Shown piece after piece: positions 26,570 through 35,061 of a stretch of DNA of 64,000 bases. The stretch's first letter is position 1, and each line of letters starts with the position of its first letter. The stretch is from Flavobacterium haoranii (lineage in GTDB: Bacteria > Bacteroidota > Bacteroidia > Flavobacteriales > Flavobacteriaceae), in contig QKBC01000009.1 of assembly GCA_003246205.1 (NCBI GenBank), positions 124,001 through 188,000 on the forward strand. The letters are read 5' to 3'. The notes below the pieces were generated by a model. It made no database searches, had not been told where the DNA came from, and saw only the letters and a program-made list of their open reading frames with translations. The position numbers were made by a program, and so were the translations under genes.

Positions 26570-27607
26570 TTAAAATTCAGAGAAACGAGAATCCGTTAGA
26601 AATTCATTATCGGTTAACGTTTTCAAAAAAGCGATAATTTTCACTTTCTCATCTTCCGTTAGTGGAATTCCTAAAGTTCCATTATCATTCAAGGCCGGAT
26701 CTAAATTTTCAGTATTAGTAACACCATTTTGATAATGGTTCAACACAGCTTCTAAAGTATAAAACCGTCCATCGTGCATATAAGGGGCTGTTACCTCAAT
26801 ATTGCGTAAACTTGGCACTTTGAACTTATATTTATCCGCTTCTTGTTCAGTTATATCATAATGTCCTAAATCATTTATCGCCGGATTTACAGGCAATCCA
26901 TTATTTCGAAGTGAATTATCTGTAAACAAATCTGTTGCATGACAAGAAGCACACTTTTGATTAAATAAATTGTAGCCCTCTAATTCTTCATCTGTTAAAT
27001 TACCTCCGGTTTCATTTCTTCGGTATTTATCAAAACGAGAATTAGAAGAAGTCAACATAGTCATAAACTGAGCTAGAGCTTTTAGCATATTCTCAGAATT
27101 AATTTCTCCATCCTCAAATGCCTGCTTGAATAGTTTTTGATAATCACTATCGTTTTGCATCATGGTAATTATATCTACAAAATTGCCATTCATTTCAATT
27201 TCGGATAAAATAGGGATCATAGGCATCATTTCAATATGCTCTGTTGCTCCATCCCACATAAACAATGTCTGATAAGCCATATTTTGAACAGGAGGGGCAT
27301 TACGCCGGCCAATAGACTCCCCGACGCCGTGACTAAAATTATGTCCGTGATGCGTAAATCCGTTTTCCTGAATATGACAAAAACCACAGGAAATAGTTCC
27401 GTCAGAAGATAACCTTCCATCATAAAAAATTTTCTTTCCTAATTCAAATCCCTTTTCCGTCAAAGGATTATGCGTTAAATCATAAGCCATCGGAGGAAAA
27501 TTAGATGGCACCTGATAATTTATCGGAATATTTTGATACTCAGCTTCATTATCAGAAGAACAGCTTATCATAAATAATCCAACAATTAATGCTAGTATTT
27601 TTTTCAT
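26570..27607 (-). CDS. Dihaem cytochrome-c peroxidase/MauG family lipoprotein, MbnH-like
   Basis: 345 residues from the ATG. Lipoprotein signal with Cys16 (MISCSSDN). Two c-type haem sites: CGFCH (74-78) and CASCH (219-223), in the order of the bacterial CCP/MauG family; FYDGRLSSDGTISC and VPSLRNIEVTAPYMHDGRF are family segments. Because the upstream gene encodes an MbnP-like protein, the closest functional model is MbnH, which oxidises a tryptophan of its partner MbnP to kynurenine, creating a copper site. Peroxide removal is the alternative. The axial ligand of the second haem cannot be assigned by eye. I rejected a TTG 39 bases upstream as start because the ATG begins the lipoprotein signal. 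Confidence 0.85.
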   Translation of the reverse strand: MKKILALIVGLFMISCSSDNEAEYQNIPINYQVPSNFPPMAYDLTHNPLTEKGFELGKKIFYDGRLSSDGTISCGFCHIQENGFTHHGHNFSHGVGESIGRRNAPPVQNMAYQTLFMWDGATEHIEMMPMIPILSEIEMNGNFVDIITMMQNDSDYQKLFKQAFEDGEINSENMLKALAQFMTMLTSSNSRFDKYRRNETGGNLTDEELEGYNLFNQKCASCHATDLFTDNSLRNNGLPVNPAINDLGHYDITEQEADKYKFKVPSLRNIEVTAPYMHDGRFYTLEAVLNHYQNGVTNTENLDPALNDNGTLGIPLTEDEKVKIIAFLKTLTDNEFLTDSRFSEF

Positions 27608-27647
27608 AATTTTAATGATTAGCTCGTGCAAGAATAAAAACCACAAG

Positions 27648-27712
27648 GCTTATGCTCTAAAACTCAATTTTTCAATATTCAAAAAATAACGTTCAGCCTT
27701 TAGAGCACAAGC
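27648..27712 (-). terminator. Long-stem hairpin between MbnP-like and MbnH-like genes, possible internal attenuator
   Basis: A 14-base stem, minus strand GCTTGTGCTCTAAA with TTTAGAGCATAAGC (one G-U pair), encloses a 37-base AT-rich loop and is followed by CTTGTGGTTTTTATT. Position within an operon suggests partial termination or mRNA stabilisation that lowers the amount of the haem protein relative to MbnP. Confidence 0.5.
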
Positions 27713-27750
27713 ACAAGGGTTTACTCTTAACAACAAGAAACAGCTACTGA

Positions 27751-28542
27751 TTAGTCGTTATGAACATGATCTACATGAAACATTCCCGGAACATTATTAG
27801 CCATAATGTTTTGCACTTTAGTTCCTCCCATAACAGAAGTTCCTTCATCAAAATTAATAACTGTTGTATTGTCAATGATTTTCTGTAAATCGGCCATAAT
27901 ATGTACTTGAGGAGTAATATTGGTTCTAACCAAAGCCTGATCCGGCAGATTAACTTCTATTTGAGCATAATTATAGATTTCTCCTGTTTTACCGGTATGT
28001 ACCATAAAAACAGCGTCGTCTGTAACTGTTGATGATGTATAAGTTCCTTCCATACGAACAAACTTATATCCGGCTGCCCAAGACCATGTCATTCCCAAAG
28101 CCTGAGCGCGCTCTAACAAATTGCCCTGACCTTCTTGTCCTTGTAAAAATTGAGCTTCGTCAACACCAACTCCAAAAGAAACTTTTGTATAATTAGCTGC
28201 CGGAACATCCGGAATGTTGATGGTTACATAACTACTAACTGCATCTTCTTCATTGATAAAGAAATAGCTGTCTTCTTTCGGAACAGTATAAGTAGTTCCG
28301 TCTTCTTTAGTTAAAACAACGTTGCTTATAATATAAATAGCTTTATTTATTTTCACTACTTCACCATTACTATTGGTATAAGGCACATTGAAGATTAAAT
28401 CTGCATCACCATAAATATTGTCAAATTTTAATTCAAGAGCTCCGTTTCCTGTTGTTTCATTTGTAGAATCGTCACTTGAACATGCTGTCAAACCAATGGC
28501 AATAGTAAATGCCACTATAATATTTTTTAATTGTAGTTTCAT
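27751..28542 (-). CDS. MbnP-like copper-binding lipoprotein
   Basis: 263 residues; lipoprotein signal with Cys21 (GLTACSSDDS). The rest follows the MbnP family pattern: LELKFDNIYGDADLIFN near 40, KAIYIISNVVLTKEDG, YTKVSFGVGVDEAQFL, then MTWSWAAGYKFVRMEG (Trp153, Trp155), VFMVHTG and the C-terminal HVDHVHND. In methanotrophs MbnP is a periplasmic or surface copper protein in which a tryptophan is turned into kynurenine by MbnH; the WSW segment is the most conserved Trp site here. The encoded neighbour is an MbnH-like dihaem protein, which supports the pairing. No methanobactin precursor gene was seen, so the role is probably copper binding or uptake in a non-methanotroph. Confidence 0.85.
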   Translation of the reverse strand: MKLQLKNIIVAFTIAIGLTACSSDDSTNETTGNGALELKFDNIYGDADLIFNVPYTNSNGEVVKINKAIYIISNVVLTKEDGTTYTVPKEDSYFFINEEDAVSSYVTINIPDVPAANYTKVSFGVGVDEAQFLQGQEGQGNLLERAQALGMTWSWAAGYKFVRMEGTYTSSTVTDDAVFMVHTGKTGEIYNYAQIEVNLPDQALVRTNITPQVHIMADLQKIIDNTTVINFDEGTSVMGGTKVQNIMANNVPGMFHVDHVHND

Positions 28543-28575
28543 TGTTTAAATTTGAATAATTAATACATACGTTAT

Positions 28576-28712
28576 GAAGCGCTCATAGTTTGTCTTTCCC
28601 GAGACTTATGGGCGTTTCTTTTTTTGCGGACTAAAAAACATAGTCCTTCCAGACATGAAAAACACATCTGATTTTAAGACAAAACTTATCGTTCAATCAA
28701 CAAGATTGATTG
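28576..28712 (-). promoter_or_regulatory. Structured leader region (three hairpins) of the MbnP-like operon
   Basis: In transcript order: CAATCAA-TCTTG-TTGATTG (28694-28712); GGACTA-7 bases-TAGTCC (28628-28646); and a compound hairpin (28576-28618) whose outer arms GAAACGCCCATA and TATGAGCGCTTC pair at 10 of 12 positions around an inner GTCT-CGGGAA-AGAC stem-loop. A possible promoter (TTG-N22-TATTTTG, about 28714-28745) would put all three in a 5' leader of about 165 bases. It fits no riboswitch class that I recognise. Confidence 0.5.
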
Positions 28713-28739
28713 ATCCAAAATAAGTATTGTATGCAAAAA

Positions 28740-29114
28740 TTAAACAATAGGGGGATGAAAAGTTTTACCAGAAAAAGTAAACTGATATGTATCTGAGTAA
28801 TAAAAATTATCTTTTTTTAATGAAGTCCTGATGAAAGTGAGGAACTGAAAAGTTTTTAGTTTTTGATAAAAAAGAGTTTCAACTTCTAAATGATGATTTT
28901 CTTTTTTATCATTTGACTGGGGTTTTCCTTGCTCTGCAGCTTTCCCTAATTCTTTTGCCAAGTGACATTTTCCATTACAATGTAATTGCGGCTTATCTTT
29001 GTTTATACAAAGTTCGTTTTTAATATAATTGTAATTAACCACATAGTCCAAAATCGGGACAACAGGTTTTACAACCATAAAAAAAGCTGCTATTACAACT
29101 ATCACTTTTAACAT
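28740..29114 (-). CDS. Small exported or membrane-anchored protein with CNGKCHL metal-like motif
   Basis: 124 residues. An N-terminal hydrophobic segment (about 1-25, VIVVIAAFFMVVKPVVPIL) acts as signal or anchor. Then come Cys36 and LHCNGKCHLAKEL (Cys46, Cys50, His51) and a later HH pair (74-75). The pattern CxxxCH resembles a metal site, but it is not a standard CxxCH haem motif. I do not recognise a characterised family; similar short proteins occur in Flavobacteriaceae. Its place directly upstream of the MbnP-like operon, in the same direction, suggests copper or other soft-metal handling. It has its own promoter and very little or no 5' leader. Confidence 0.65.
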   Translation of the reverse strand: MLKVIVVIAAFFMVVKPVVPILDYVVNYNYIKNELCINKDKPQLHCNGKCHLAKELGKAAEQGKPQSNDKKENHHLEVETLFYQKLKTFQFLTFIRTSLKKDNFYYSDTYQFTFSGKTFHPPIV

Positions 29115-29118
29115 ATCA

Positions 29119-29150
29119 CAAAAGTATCAATATTTTAATGTAAATTGCAA
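29119..29150 (-). promoter_or_regulatory. Promoter of the CNGKCHL protein gene
   Basis: Minus strand TTG, 21 bases, TACTTTTG. The last G is only 5 bases before the ATG, so the mRNA is predicted to be leaderless or nearly so. Confidence 0.6.
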
Positions 29151-29214
29151 CAAAATTAATTTGCAATTAAACCTTTTAACACAAATCATATCTAATATTA
29201 TAAAAGTATAAATT

Positions 29215-29619
29215 ATGAAAAAATTATTTTTAATGGCAATTTTAGCAACCGGAATGGTAGCTTTTGCTCAAGAAAACAGAAGACATCAAGTTGAATCTGA
29301 AAGAATTGAACAAAGAATGACAAGGTTAACTTCTGATTTGGAATTAAACGAACAACAACAAGCCGACCTTAAAAAGCTCTTAGAAGAACAATCAGAAAAA
29401 AGAGAAGCTAAAATGGCTGAAATGGAGAAAAAAAGAAAAACAGGTGTAAGACCTACAGATGAAGAAAGAGAAGCCATGCAAAAAGAACGTGAAACTGCTC
29501 AAAAAGAATTTCAGACTAAACTAAAAAGTATCTTAACTGAAGAGCAATTCAAAAAATGGGAAGCTTCAAGTAATGAAAGACAAGAAGCAATGAAAAAAAG
29601 AAAAGAAAGAAGACAATAA
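29215..29619 (+). CDS. Spy/CpxP-like periplasmic protein (DUF4890 type)
   Basis: 134 residues: signal peptide (about 1-19, GMVAFAQ), then an all-helical, highly charged body with two LTxxQ-like units (LTSDLELNEQQQADLKKLL and LKSILTEEQFKKWEA), typical of the Spy/CpxP fold. Such proteins act as periplasmic chaperones or stress sensors; in Bacteroidota the family is common and not well studied. It diverges from the CNGKCHL gene, next to the copper module, which would suit a role in metal-related envelope stress, but this is only positional evidence. A terminator follows directly. Confidence 0.8.
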   Translation: MKKLFLMAILATGMVAFAQENRRHQVESERIEQRMTRLTSDLELNEQQQADLKKLLEEQSEKREAKMAEMEKKRKTGVRPTDEEREAMQKERETAQKEFQTKLKSILTEEQFKKWEASSNERQEAMKKRKERRQ

Positions 29620-29625
29620 GCCATA

Positions 29626-29656
29626 AAAAAACCTTCCTGATTTAGGAAGGTTTTTT
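29626..29656. terminator. Bidirectional terminator between the Spy-like gene and hemL
   Basis: AAAAAACCTTCC, loop TGATTTA, GGAAGGTTTTTT; serves both convergent genes. Confidence 0.9.
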
Positions 29657-29662
29657 ATTTTT

Positions 29663-30940
29663 TTAAAATTCCACTTTAGCAATAGCCTCAATGCTTTTAT
29701 CTAAATCCTCATAAGTCAATGCATCTGTCAAGAACCAAGTTTCGTAAGATGAAGGTGCAATATAAATTCCTTGATTAAGCAAACTATGGAAAAATGTTTT
29801 GAAATAAGGATTATCAGCTGCTTTAGCTGTTTCAAAATCATAGACCGGATTTTCAGCAAAGAAGACCGAGATCATAGAACCCAATCGATTGACTGTAAAA
29901 GGTACTTTTCCTTTTAATGCTTCCTTGATTCCTTTTTCTAAGTAAGCTGTTTTCTCTTCTAAACGAGTATAAACTTCCGGATCGTTATTCAAAGCTTTCA
30001 ACATTTCATAACCAGCTGCCATTGCCAAAGGATTACCCGATAAAGTTCCGGCTTGATATACCGGACCAAGCGGCGCCAAATGAGCCATTATTTCTTCGCG
30101 TGCAGCAAATGCTCCAACAGGAAGTCCTCCTCCGATCACTTTTCCGAAACAGACAATATCGGCTTTAATCCCGAAAACGGCTTGAGCTCCCCCTTTCGCC
30201 AAGCGAAATCCTGTCATTACTTCATCAAAAATAAGCAGTGCATTATTCTCTGTGCAAATCTGTCTTATCGCCTCTAAAAATCCTGCTTTAGGTGGAACAC
30301 ATCCCATATTCCCTGCAACTGGCTCTATAATAACAGCTGCTATTTCACCTTTATTGGCTTCAAACAACTCACGAACATTATCAGCATCATTATATTGTGC
30401 CAATAAAGTATCTTTTGCTGTCCCTTGTGTAACTCCAGGACTATTTGGCACTCCGAATGTGCTTAAACCACTTCCTGCAGCGATTAAGAACGAGTCTGAA
30501 TGTCCGTGATAACATCCTGAAAACTTAATAATTTTATCCCGTTTTGTATATCCTCTAGCTAAACGAATAGCACTCATACAGGCCTCCGTACCTGAGTTTA
30601 CAAAACGGATCATATCTATATTAGGCACCATGCTTACTGCCAATTCTGCTATTTCTGTTTCTAAAGCAGTCGGTGTCCCAAAAGAGGTTCCTTTCTTAGT
30701 TTTTTCAATAACAGCATTTACTACCGGTTCATAAGCGTGACCTAAAATCATTGGTCCCCATGAATTGATATAATCAATAAATTGATTACCGTCTTCATCT
30801 GTTAGATAAGCTCCTTTTGCCTCTTTAATAAAAATTGGAGTACCCCCTACTCCTTTAAAAGCTCTCACGGGAGAATTTACTCCTCCCGGAATTACTTTTT
30901 GAGCCTCTGCAAAAAGCGCACTGCTTCTTTTATATTCCAT
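29663..30940 (-). CDS. hemL: Glutamate-1-semialdehyde 2,1-aminomutase
   Basis: 425 residues, a PLP enzyme of the class III aminotransferase fold that turns glutamate-1-semialdehyde into 5-aminolevulinate, the tetrapyrrole precursor, in the cytoplasm. PLP lysine is Lys267 in [15 protein letters not shown]; other signs are [11 protein letters not shown] near the start, [25 protein letters not shown] and [13 protein letters not shown]. Full length. It is the last of three minus-strand genes, 10 bases after the glucosaminidase gene; there is no obvious functional link among the three. Confidence 0.97.
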   Translation of the reverse strand: MEYKRSSALFAEAQKVIPGGVNSPVRAFKGVGGTPIFIKEAKGAYLTDEDGNQFIDYINSWGPMILGHAYEPVVNAVIEKTKKGTSFGTPTALETEIAELAVSMVPNIDMIRFVNSGTEACMSAIRLARGYTKRDKIIKFSGCYHGHSDSFLIAAGSGLSTFGVPNSPGVTQGTAKDTLLAQYNDADNVRELFEANKGEIAAVIIEPVAGNMGCVPPKAGFLEAIRQICTENNALLIFDEVMTGFRLAKGGAQAVFGIKADIVCFGKVIGGGLPVGAFAAREEIMAHLAPLGPVYQAGTLSGNPLAMAAGYEMLKALNNDPEVYTRLEEKTAYLEKGIKEALKGKVPFTVNRLGSMISVFFAENPVYDFETAKAADNPYFKTFFHSLLNQGIYIAPSSYETWFLTDALTYEDLDKSIEAIAKVEF

Positions 30941-30950
30941 TACCTATTTC

Positions 30951-31952
30951 TTATTTTACTTTTAAAATCTGCCCTATTGCAATACTATTATCAGTCAAAC
31001 TATTTTTAGCTTTTAACTCTTCAACTGTTGTATTAAACCGCTTTGAAAGCGAATATAAAGTATCTCCTTTTTGAACGATATATTCATTTTCTGAAATTGT
31101 ATCAGATACGGTTACCACTTCCATTTTTACATTTACTACTTCTGCTACCACAGTCTCAACTGCTTCTACTACTTGTTCTTGTACCTGCTGATTATTAATC
31201 GGAACTTCTACTTGTATTGTTGATGTTTCCTCTTTTACACTTGGTTCTTCATCAATAACAGTTGTCGATTGACTAAAGACTTCTCCTGACGGGGAAGCTG
31301 CTTCTTGGTCGTACAAATACAACTGATAACGTTCAATTAAACCTATTAATTTTGACGGATATTTCGGATCTGTTGCATAACCCGCTGATTTTAATCCATT
31401 TGCCCAACCTTCATAATCTAATTTATCCAGTTTAAACAGACTTGCATAACGGCTTCTAGACGTTAGAAACAAAGAATGGTCTCTATATGATTCTGCAGGA
31501 TCATTATACTTTCTGAAACACTCTTGCGCAGCATCATCGTCATGCGTTACGCTTGGCCCCGTCCATCCGGTATGGCATTTGATTCCGAAGTGATTATTTG
31601 CTTCTAAACAAAGTCGCCCTTTTCCTGCTCCGGATTCCAGAATACCTTGCGCTAAGGTAATACTGGCAGGTATTCCATAGACTTTCATATTATTTTTAGC
31701 TACGTCTTTAAACTGCAGAATATAATCGTTAACGGTAGCTGAGGTTGTATTTACTTTTGAAGTTGCTTCTAAAGTTTCATTGGACTTCGTTTCTGTTTTT
31801 GTAGAAGTATTTGCAGACGATTGACTTGCTGCCAATTGTCTTTCTTTTTCTTTTTGTTCTGCTTTTGTCGTTGTTACTCTTACTTTGTTTGTACTTCCAC
31901 ATGCAAAAATTAAAAACATTAGTGAAAGTAGTCCGATTCTCTTAAAAATCAT
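30951..31952 (-). CDS. Glucosaminidase-domain lipoprotein with LysM (peptidoglycan hydrolase)
   Basis: 333 residues. Lipoprotein signal with Cys18 (LIFACGSTNK), a Ser/Thr/Glu-rich linker, a glucosaminidase (FlgJ-like) domain at about 75-220 with SITLAQGILESGAGKGRL, carrying the usual catalytic Glu, and CFRKYNDPAESYRDHSLFL, then an acidic linker and a C-terminal LysM repeat (about 289-332, YIVQKGDTLYSLSKRFNTTV). It should cleave the glycan strands of peptidoglycan at the periplasmic face. Its start overlaps the end of the PLP-desulfhydrase gene by 11 bases. Confidence 0.92.
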   Translation of the reverse strand: MIFKRIGLLSLMFLIFACGSTNKVRVTTTKAEQKEKERQLAASQSSANTSTKTETKSNETLEATSKVNTTSATVNDYILQFKDVAKNNMKVYGIPASITLAQGILESGAGKGRLCLEANNHFGIKCHTGWTGPSVTHDDDAAQECFRKYNDPAESYRDHSLFLTSRSRYASLFKLDKLDYEGWANGLKSAGYATDPKYPSKLIGLIERYQLYLYDQEAASPSGEVFSQSTTVIDEEPSVKEETSTIQVEVPINNQQVQEQVVEAVETVVAEVVNVKMEVVTVSDTISENEYIVQKGDTLYSLSKRFNTTVEELKAKNSLTDNSIAIGQILKVK

Positions 31953-32841
31953 ATACTAGTGTTTGTCTGTTTTTTTTCTGTTGAACTAAATTTATTCCTC
32001 TTATTCCTTGTAGGCCTCCTGTGTGGATAGCTAAAATCTTTGCATTTTTCGGAAAATATCCTTTTTCAATCAAATCTATTATTCCGTATAGCATTTTCCC
32101 TGTATATATGGGATCTAACGGAATTGCTGTTTTTTGATAAAACTCATTTAAAAAGAATATTAACTCTTCTGTTACTTTTCCATAACCTCCAAAGTTATAA
32201 TCCTGAACAAGTGACCAGTTCTCTTTTTGTGCAAATTTACGAATATCATCAGACAAAAAATCTCCTTTTAGAGCAGAAAATCCTAATATTCTTTGATTTT
32301 CATCCGAACTATTAATAATTCCTGATATTGTTCCTCCTGTTCCTACGGCTGTACATATATAGTCGAATTGAAAATCCTCTTCTGTCAATATCTCTTCGCA
32401 ACCTTTTACGGCTAATTGATTAGTTCCTCCTTCGGGTACTAAATAGAATTTACCGAATTTATCTTGCAATTTCTTTAAAAACTGTGCATTTGTTTTGTTC
32501 CTGTATTCTTCCCTTGAAACAAATTCAAATTCCATTCCTAAATTTTTCGCTTGCAAAAGTGTGGGATTATCATGAACAGTTCTTTCTAATTCATCTCCTC
32601 TGATTACTCCTACTGTCTTGAAATCATACTCGTTACCGGCTGCTGCTAATGCTAAAATATGATTAGAAAAAGCTCCTCCGAAGCTCACTAATAATTTGTA
32701 ATTTTGCAGCTTTGCTTCTTCAATATTATATTTCAATTTCCGAAATTTATTTCCGGAAATTAAGGGATGTAATAAATCTTCTCTCTTAATAACAAGTGTA
32801 ATTCCATTTTGGAATTTAATATCCACAACCTGATTTAGCAT
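31942..32841 (-). CDS. ACC deaminase / D-cysteine desulfhydrase family PLP enzyme
   Basis: 299 residues from the ATG. Fold-type II PLP enzyme: PLP lysine Lys32 in SGNKFRKLKYN, VSFGGAFSNHILALAAAG for phosphate and carboxylate binding, VPEGGTNQLAVKG and CTAVGTGGTISG. The family contains 1-aminocyclopropane-1-carboxylate deaminases and D-cysteine desulfhydrases; in organisms with no link to plants D-cysteine desulfhydrase is more likely, but the key residues cannot be judged by eye. First gene of the three-gene run; the ATG was preferred to a TTG five codons upstream. Confidence 0.88.
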   Translation of the reverse strand: MLNQVVDIKFQNGITLVIKREDLLHPLISGNKFRKLKYNIEEAKLQNYKLLVSFGGAFSNHILALAAAGNEYDFKTVGVIRGDELERTVHDNPTLLQAKNLGMEFEFVSREEYRNKTNAQFLKKLQDKFGKFYLVPEGGTNQLAVKGCEEILTEEDFQFDYICTAVGTGGTISGIINSSDENQRILGFSALKGDFLSDDIRKFAQKENWSLVQDYNFGGYGKVTEELIFFLNEFYQKTAIPLDPIYTGKMLYGIIDLIEKGYFPKNAKILAIHTGGLQGIRGINLVQQKKNRQTLVYDF

Positions 32842-32856
32842 AAAGCAAAGTAACAA

Positions 32857-32889
32857 AAAAAATCCCGACTCATAAAGCTGAATCGGGAT
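32857..32889 (-). terminator. Terminator of the first 610-residue T9SS protein gene
   Basis: Minus strand ATCCCGA, 14-base loop, TCGGGAT followed by T8; it separates this gene from the PLP-desulfhydrase gene downstream. Confidence 0.85.
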
Positions 32890-32911
32890 ACTAATAATCT
32901 ATAACTAAAAA

Positions 32912-34744
32912 TTATTTTCTACTTACTAAAACTTTTTTATCTAGGGACAAATCACGTGTTTTTACTCGTACGATATACATTCCGTCATTTAAGCTTCCTG
33001 TAGATAATTTTATTTCATTGTCTCTTCCTAAATTTTCTTTATTTATAACTATTTTACCTGTTACATCATACATTTCCACATTTAAAACGTCTTGTCCTAA
33101 TGTATTCAGTATTGTAAGCATAGCATTTTGATTATCTTGATAAACTTCGAAAGCATTTTTTACCAAAGTAGCTTGACTTAGTAAATCTTCATTATAATTT
33201 CTAAAAGTGATTTCAAAGCGGGTTCTGTCATCTCCTTCAGGTAAAGTTATATTAAATGAAGCATTTTTAATATCATAATAAATATCGGTTTGTTTATCAT
33301 GTAAATAAACGGCTTGATTCTCATCAAAACCAGAATATACTCCAGCTACCTGTACTTCAAAATCAGTTGTTTCATTACATCTAAATCCAACCGGAATCTT
33401 AGCATCTACATCAAATTTAATTGCTGTGGCAACATATTCATAAGGAGAATCTTCAACAATATAATAAAATCCTTTAGAAGCATTTTCTGAAGCAGATCGA
33501 CCATCGTAACCATAATCAAAACCATTTGTAGCAGTATCATCAAATGCTATTGTAGATGGATGAGTTGCTTCATTATTATAAATAGTATTGATTCTTATAA
33601 AAGGAGAAGTCGTTCTTTTTATTTTAGTATAATCTATTCCGGCAATATTAGGTATTCTATCAAAGTATTCGCTTCCCATCTCTTCTCCATCAGCACTAGT
33701 TCTGGCAAACTCTGATAAATTTGCAGCTCCTTCTTTAACATACACCCTGTATTTGTTGCGCATAACAACATTTCCATTTGCTATTCCTCTTACCATAAAG
33801 CCTTGTCCAACAGGAGAAAATCTTCTTTGGTACATGGTACCTGCTTCACCTAAATCAGTTTCTTGAGCACCTCCGCTATCATAATTCCAAAAATCAGCTG
33901 GTGTATAAATTCCCGTTCCGGGATTATAAATACCATATCCACCATCATATTCCGAAACAAAATGGGAAGTAGAACTTTGTTCCCAAAAATAAGCCTGTCC
34001 GTTTATATAATTAGCATTCTGAGGATCCATCAAAAAAGAATTTAAATCAATTGCACTGGAATAAGGATTACCGACTAAAGTAAAATTGTCTCTTGTAACT
34101 GCATTTGAAATATTACCATCATAAGGTTTCCCTCTAAAATCATAACGTTGCGAACTCCCGGAATTATTTTCAACTTCCTCTGCCGGATCAGCAATCAAAG
34201 AATCCGTTCCGGACACTCCTTTCATAGTAAAACCTAATCCCGGATTAATAGCATGAGAAGGTCCAACATAAACCCACTGCGAATACGAATTAGACGCCAT
34301 AAATTTATATATCCATCTAACTGCTATGGTTAAAGGATTAGAAACACCATCTAACTGGCTATAAGAAGCCATAGTAGCCTGCGCACTGGTCACTAGGCCT
34401 GTAGGACGATATAACTGAGTTATACCAAACATATTATTTAATGTTCCTCCAGGATATCCAACCGGAGAACACCAATAATTGTATTGAAAATTATCAGAGG
34501 TTCCTTCTTGAAAAATTGACAAATTCCCTGTACCGGTATTTAGACCTATTGAAGTTGTTGCTTGCAATAATTGCGATTGATTTCTCAAGTATAAATTACT
34601 CGTGTTATCCAATCTAATATCAGCTTTAACATACAAAAATTGATCATTAACCAAAACAGAAGTCCCAGGACTTATATACATTTGAGATTTAACACTTAGA
34701 CTAACTCCCAAAATAAAGCTAAATAAAAGTAGTATTCTTTTCAT
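32912..34744 (-). CDS. Large secreted T9SS type A protein, copy 1 of two 610-residue paralogues
   Basis: 610 residues. Signal peptide (about 1-20, VSLSVKSQ); a short start with LRNQSQLLQ; then a body with YNYWCSPVG, LGFTMKGVSGTD, YDFRGKPYDGNI, TLVGNPYSSAIDLNSFL, YFWEQ and VGQGFMVRG, followed by a beta region (IRINTIYNNEATHPSTIAFD, YDGRSA, IPVGFRC, VYLHDKQTDIYYDIK) and a type A sorting domain (about 540-610, ending KKVLVSRK). No enzyme motif is visible. It matches the second 610-residue protein in this window over its whole length and the C-terminal bodies of the four giant proteins in outline. Probably a surface or matrix protein. It diverges from the first giant gene. Confidence 0.82.
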   Translation of the reverse strand: MKRILLLFSFILGVSLSVKSQMYISPGTSVLVNDQFLYVKADIRLDNTSNLYLRNQSQLLQATTSIGLNTGTGNLSIFQEGTSDNFQYNYWCSPVGYPGGTLNNMFGITQLYRPTGLVTSAQATMASYSQLDGVSNPLTIAVRWIYKFMASNSYSQWVYVGPSHAINPGLGFTMKGVSGTDSLIADPAEEVENNSGSSQRYDFRGKPYDGNISNAVTRDNFTLVGNPYSSAIDLNSFLMDPQNANYINGQAYFWEQSSTSHFVSEYDGGYGIYNPGTGIYTPADFWNYDSGGAQETDLGEAGTMYQRRFSPVGQGFMVRGIANGNVVMRNKYRVYVKEGAANLSEFARTSADGEEMGSEYFDRIPNIAGIDYTKIKRTTSPFIRINTIYNNEATHPSTIAFDDTATNGFDYGYDGRSASENASKGFYYIVEDSPYEYVATAIKFDVDAKIPVGFRCNETTDFEVQVAGVYSGFDENQAVYLHDKQTDIYYDIKNASFNITLPEGDDRTRFEITFRNYNEDLLSQATLVKNAFEVYQDNQNAMLTILNTLGQDVLNVEMYDVTGKIVINKENLGRDNEIKLSTGSLNDGMYIVRVKTRDLSLDKKVLVSRK

Positions 34745-34766
34745 AGACCGTAGATTTGTGTGCTAC

Positions 34767-34797
34767 CAAATTTAACAAAAGAGAAACTCAAAAACAA
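34767..34797 (-). promoter_or_regulatory. Promoter of 610-residue protein copy 1
   Basis: Minus strand TTG, 20 bases, TAAATTTG; leader of about 17 bases. The rest of the 317-base intergenic stretch up to 35061 is AT-rich, with a promoter for the opposite gene and no gene that I can see. Confidence 0.75.
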
Positions 34798-35002
34798 CAA
34801 TTTTTCCTTTTTATAACAATTAAATTACTTTTTGTTTAAAAACCACTTTTTTGTTTTGAAAATAAAAATCCAATAACTCTCAATCAACCTCTTTTTAAAT
34901 TAAAAATTTAACAAAAACATCCTGATTAATACCCATTTCTTAAATTTTAAAAAAAACAGATAAAATAACTTTTTGTAAATTTTGTATTTTACTTTCAAAA
35001 AA

Positions 35003-35034
35003 TTTGTTTTTTCTTAACAAAAAAAATATATTTG
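35003..35034 (+). promoter_or_regulatory. Promoter of the first giant T9SS gene
   Basis: TTTG, 20 bases, TATATTTG, matching the consensus. The transcript start near 35040 rules out a TTG start inside the -7 element. Confidence 0.78.
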
Positions 35035-35061
35035 GTCATATTTATCAACCCCCAAAAAAAA

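Noticed and set aside
28576..28640. Hairpin plus T-run on the plus strand as an intrinsic terminator
   Set aside because: No plus-strand gene ends nearby; the structure makes more sense in the minus-strand leader of the MbnP-like gene.
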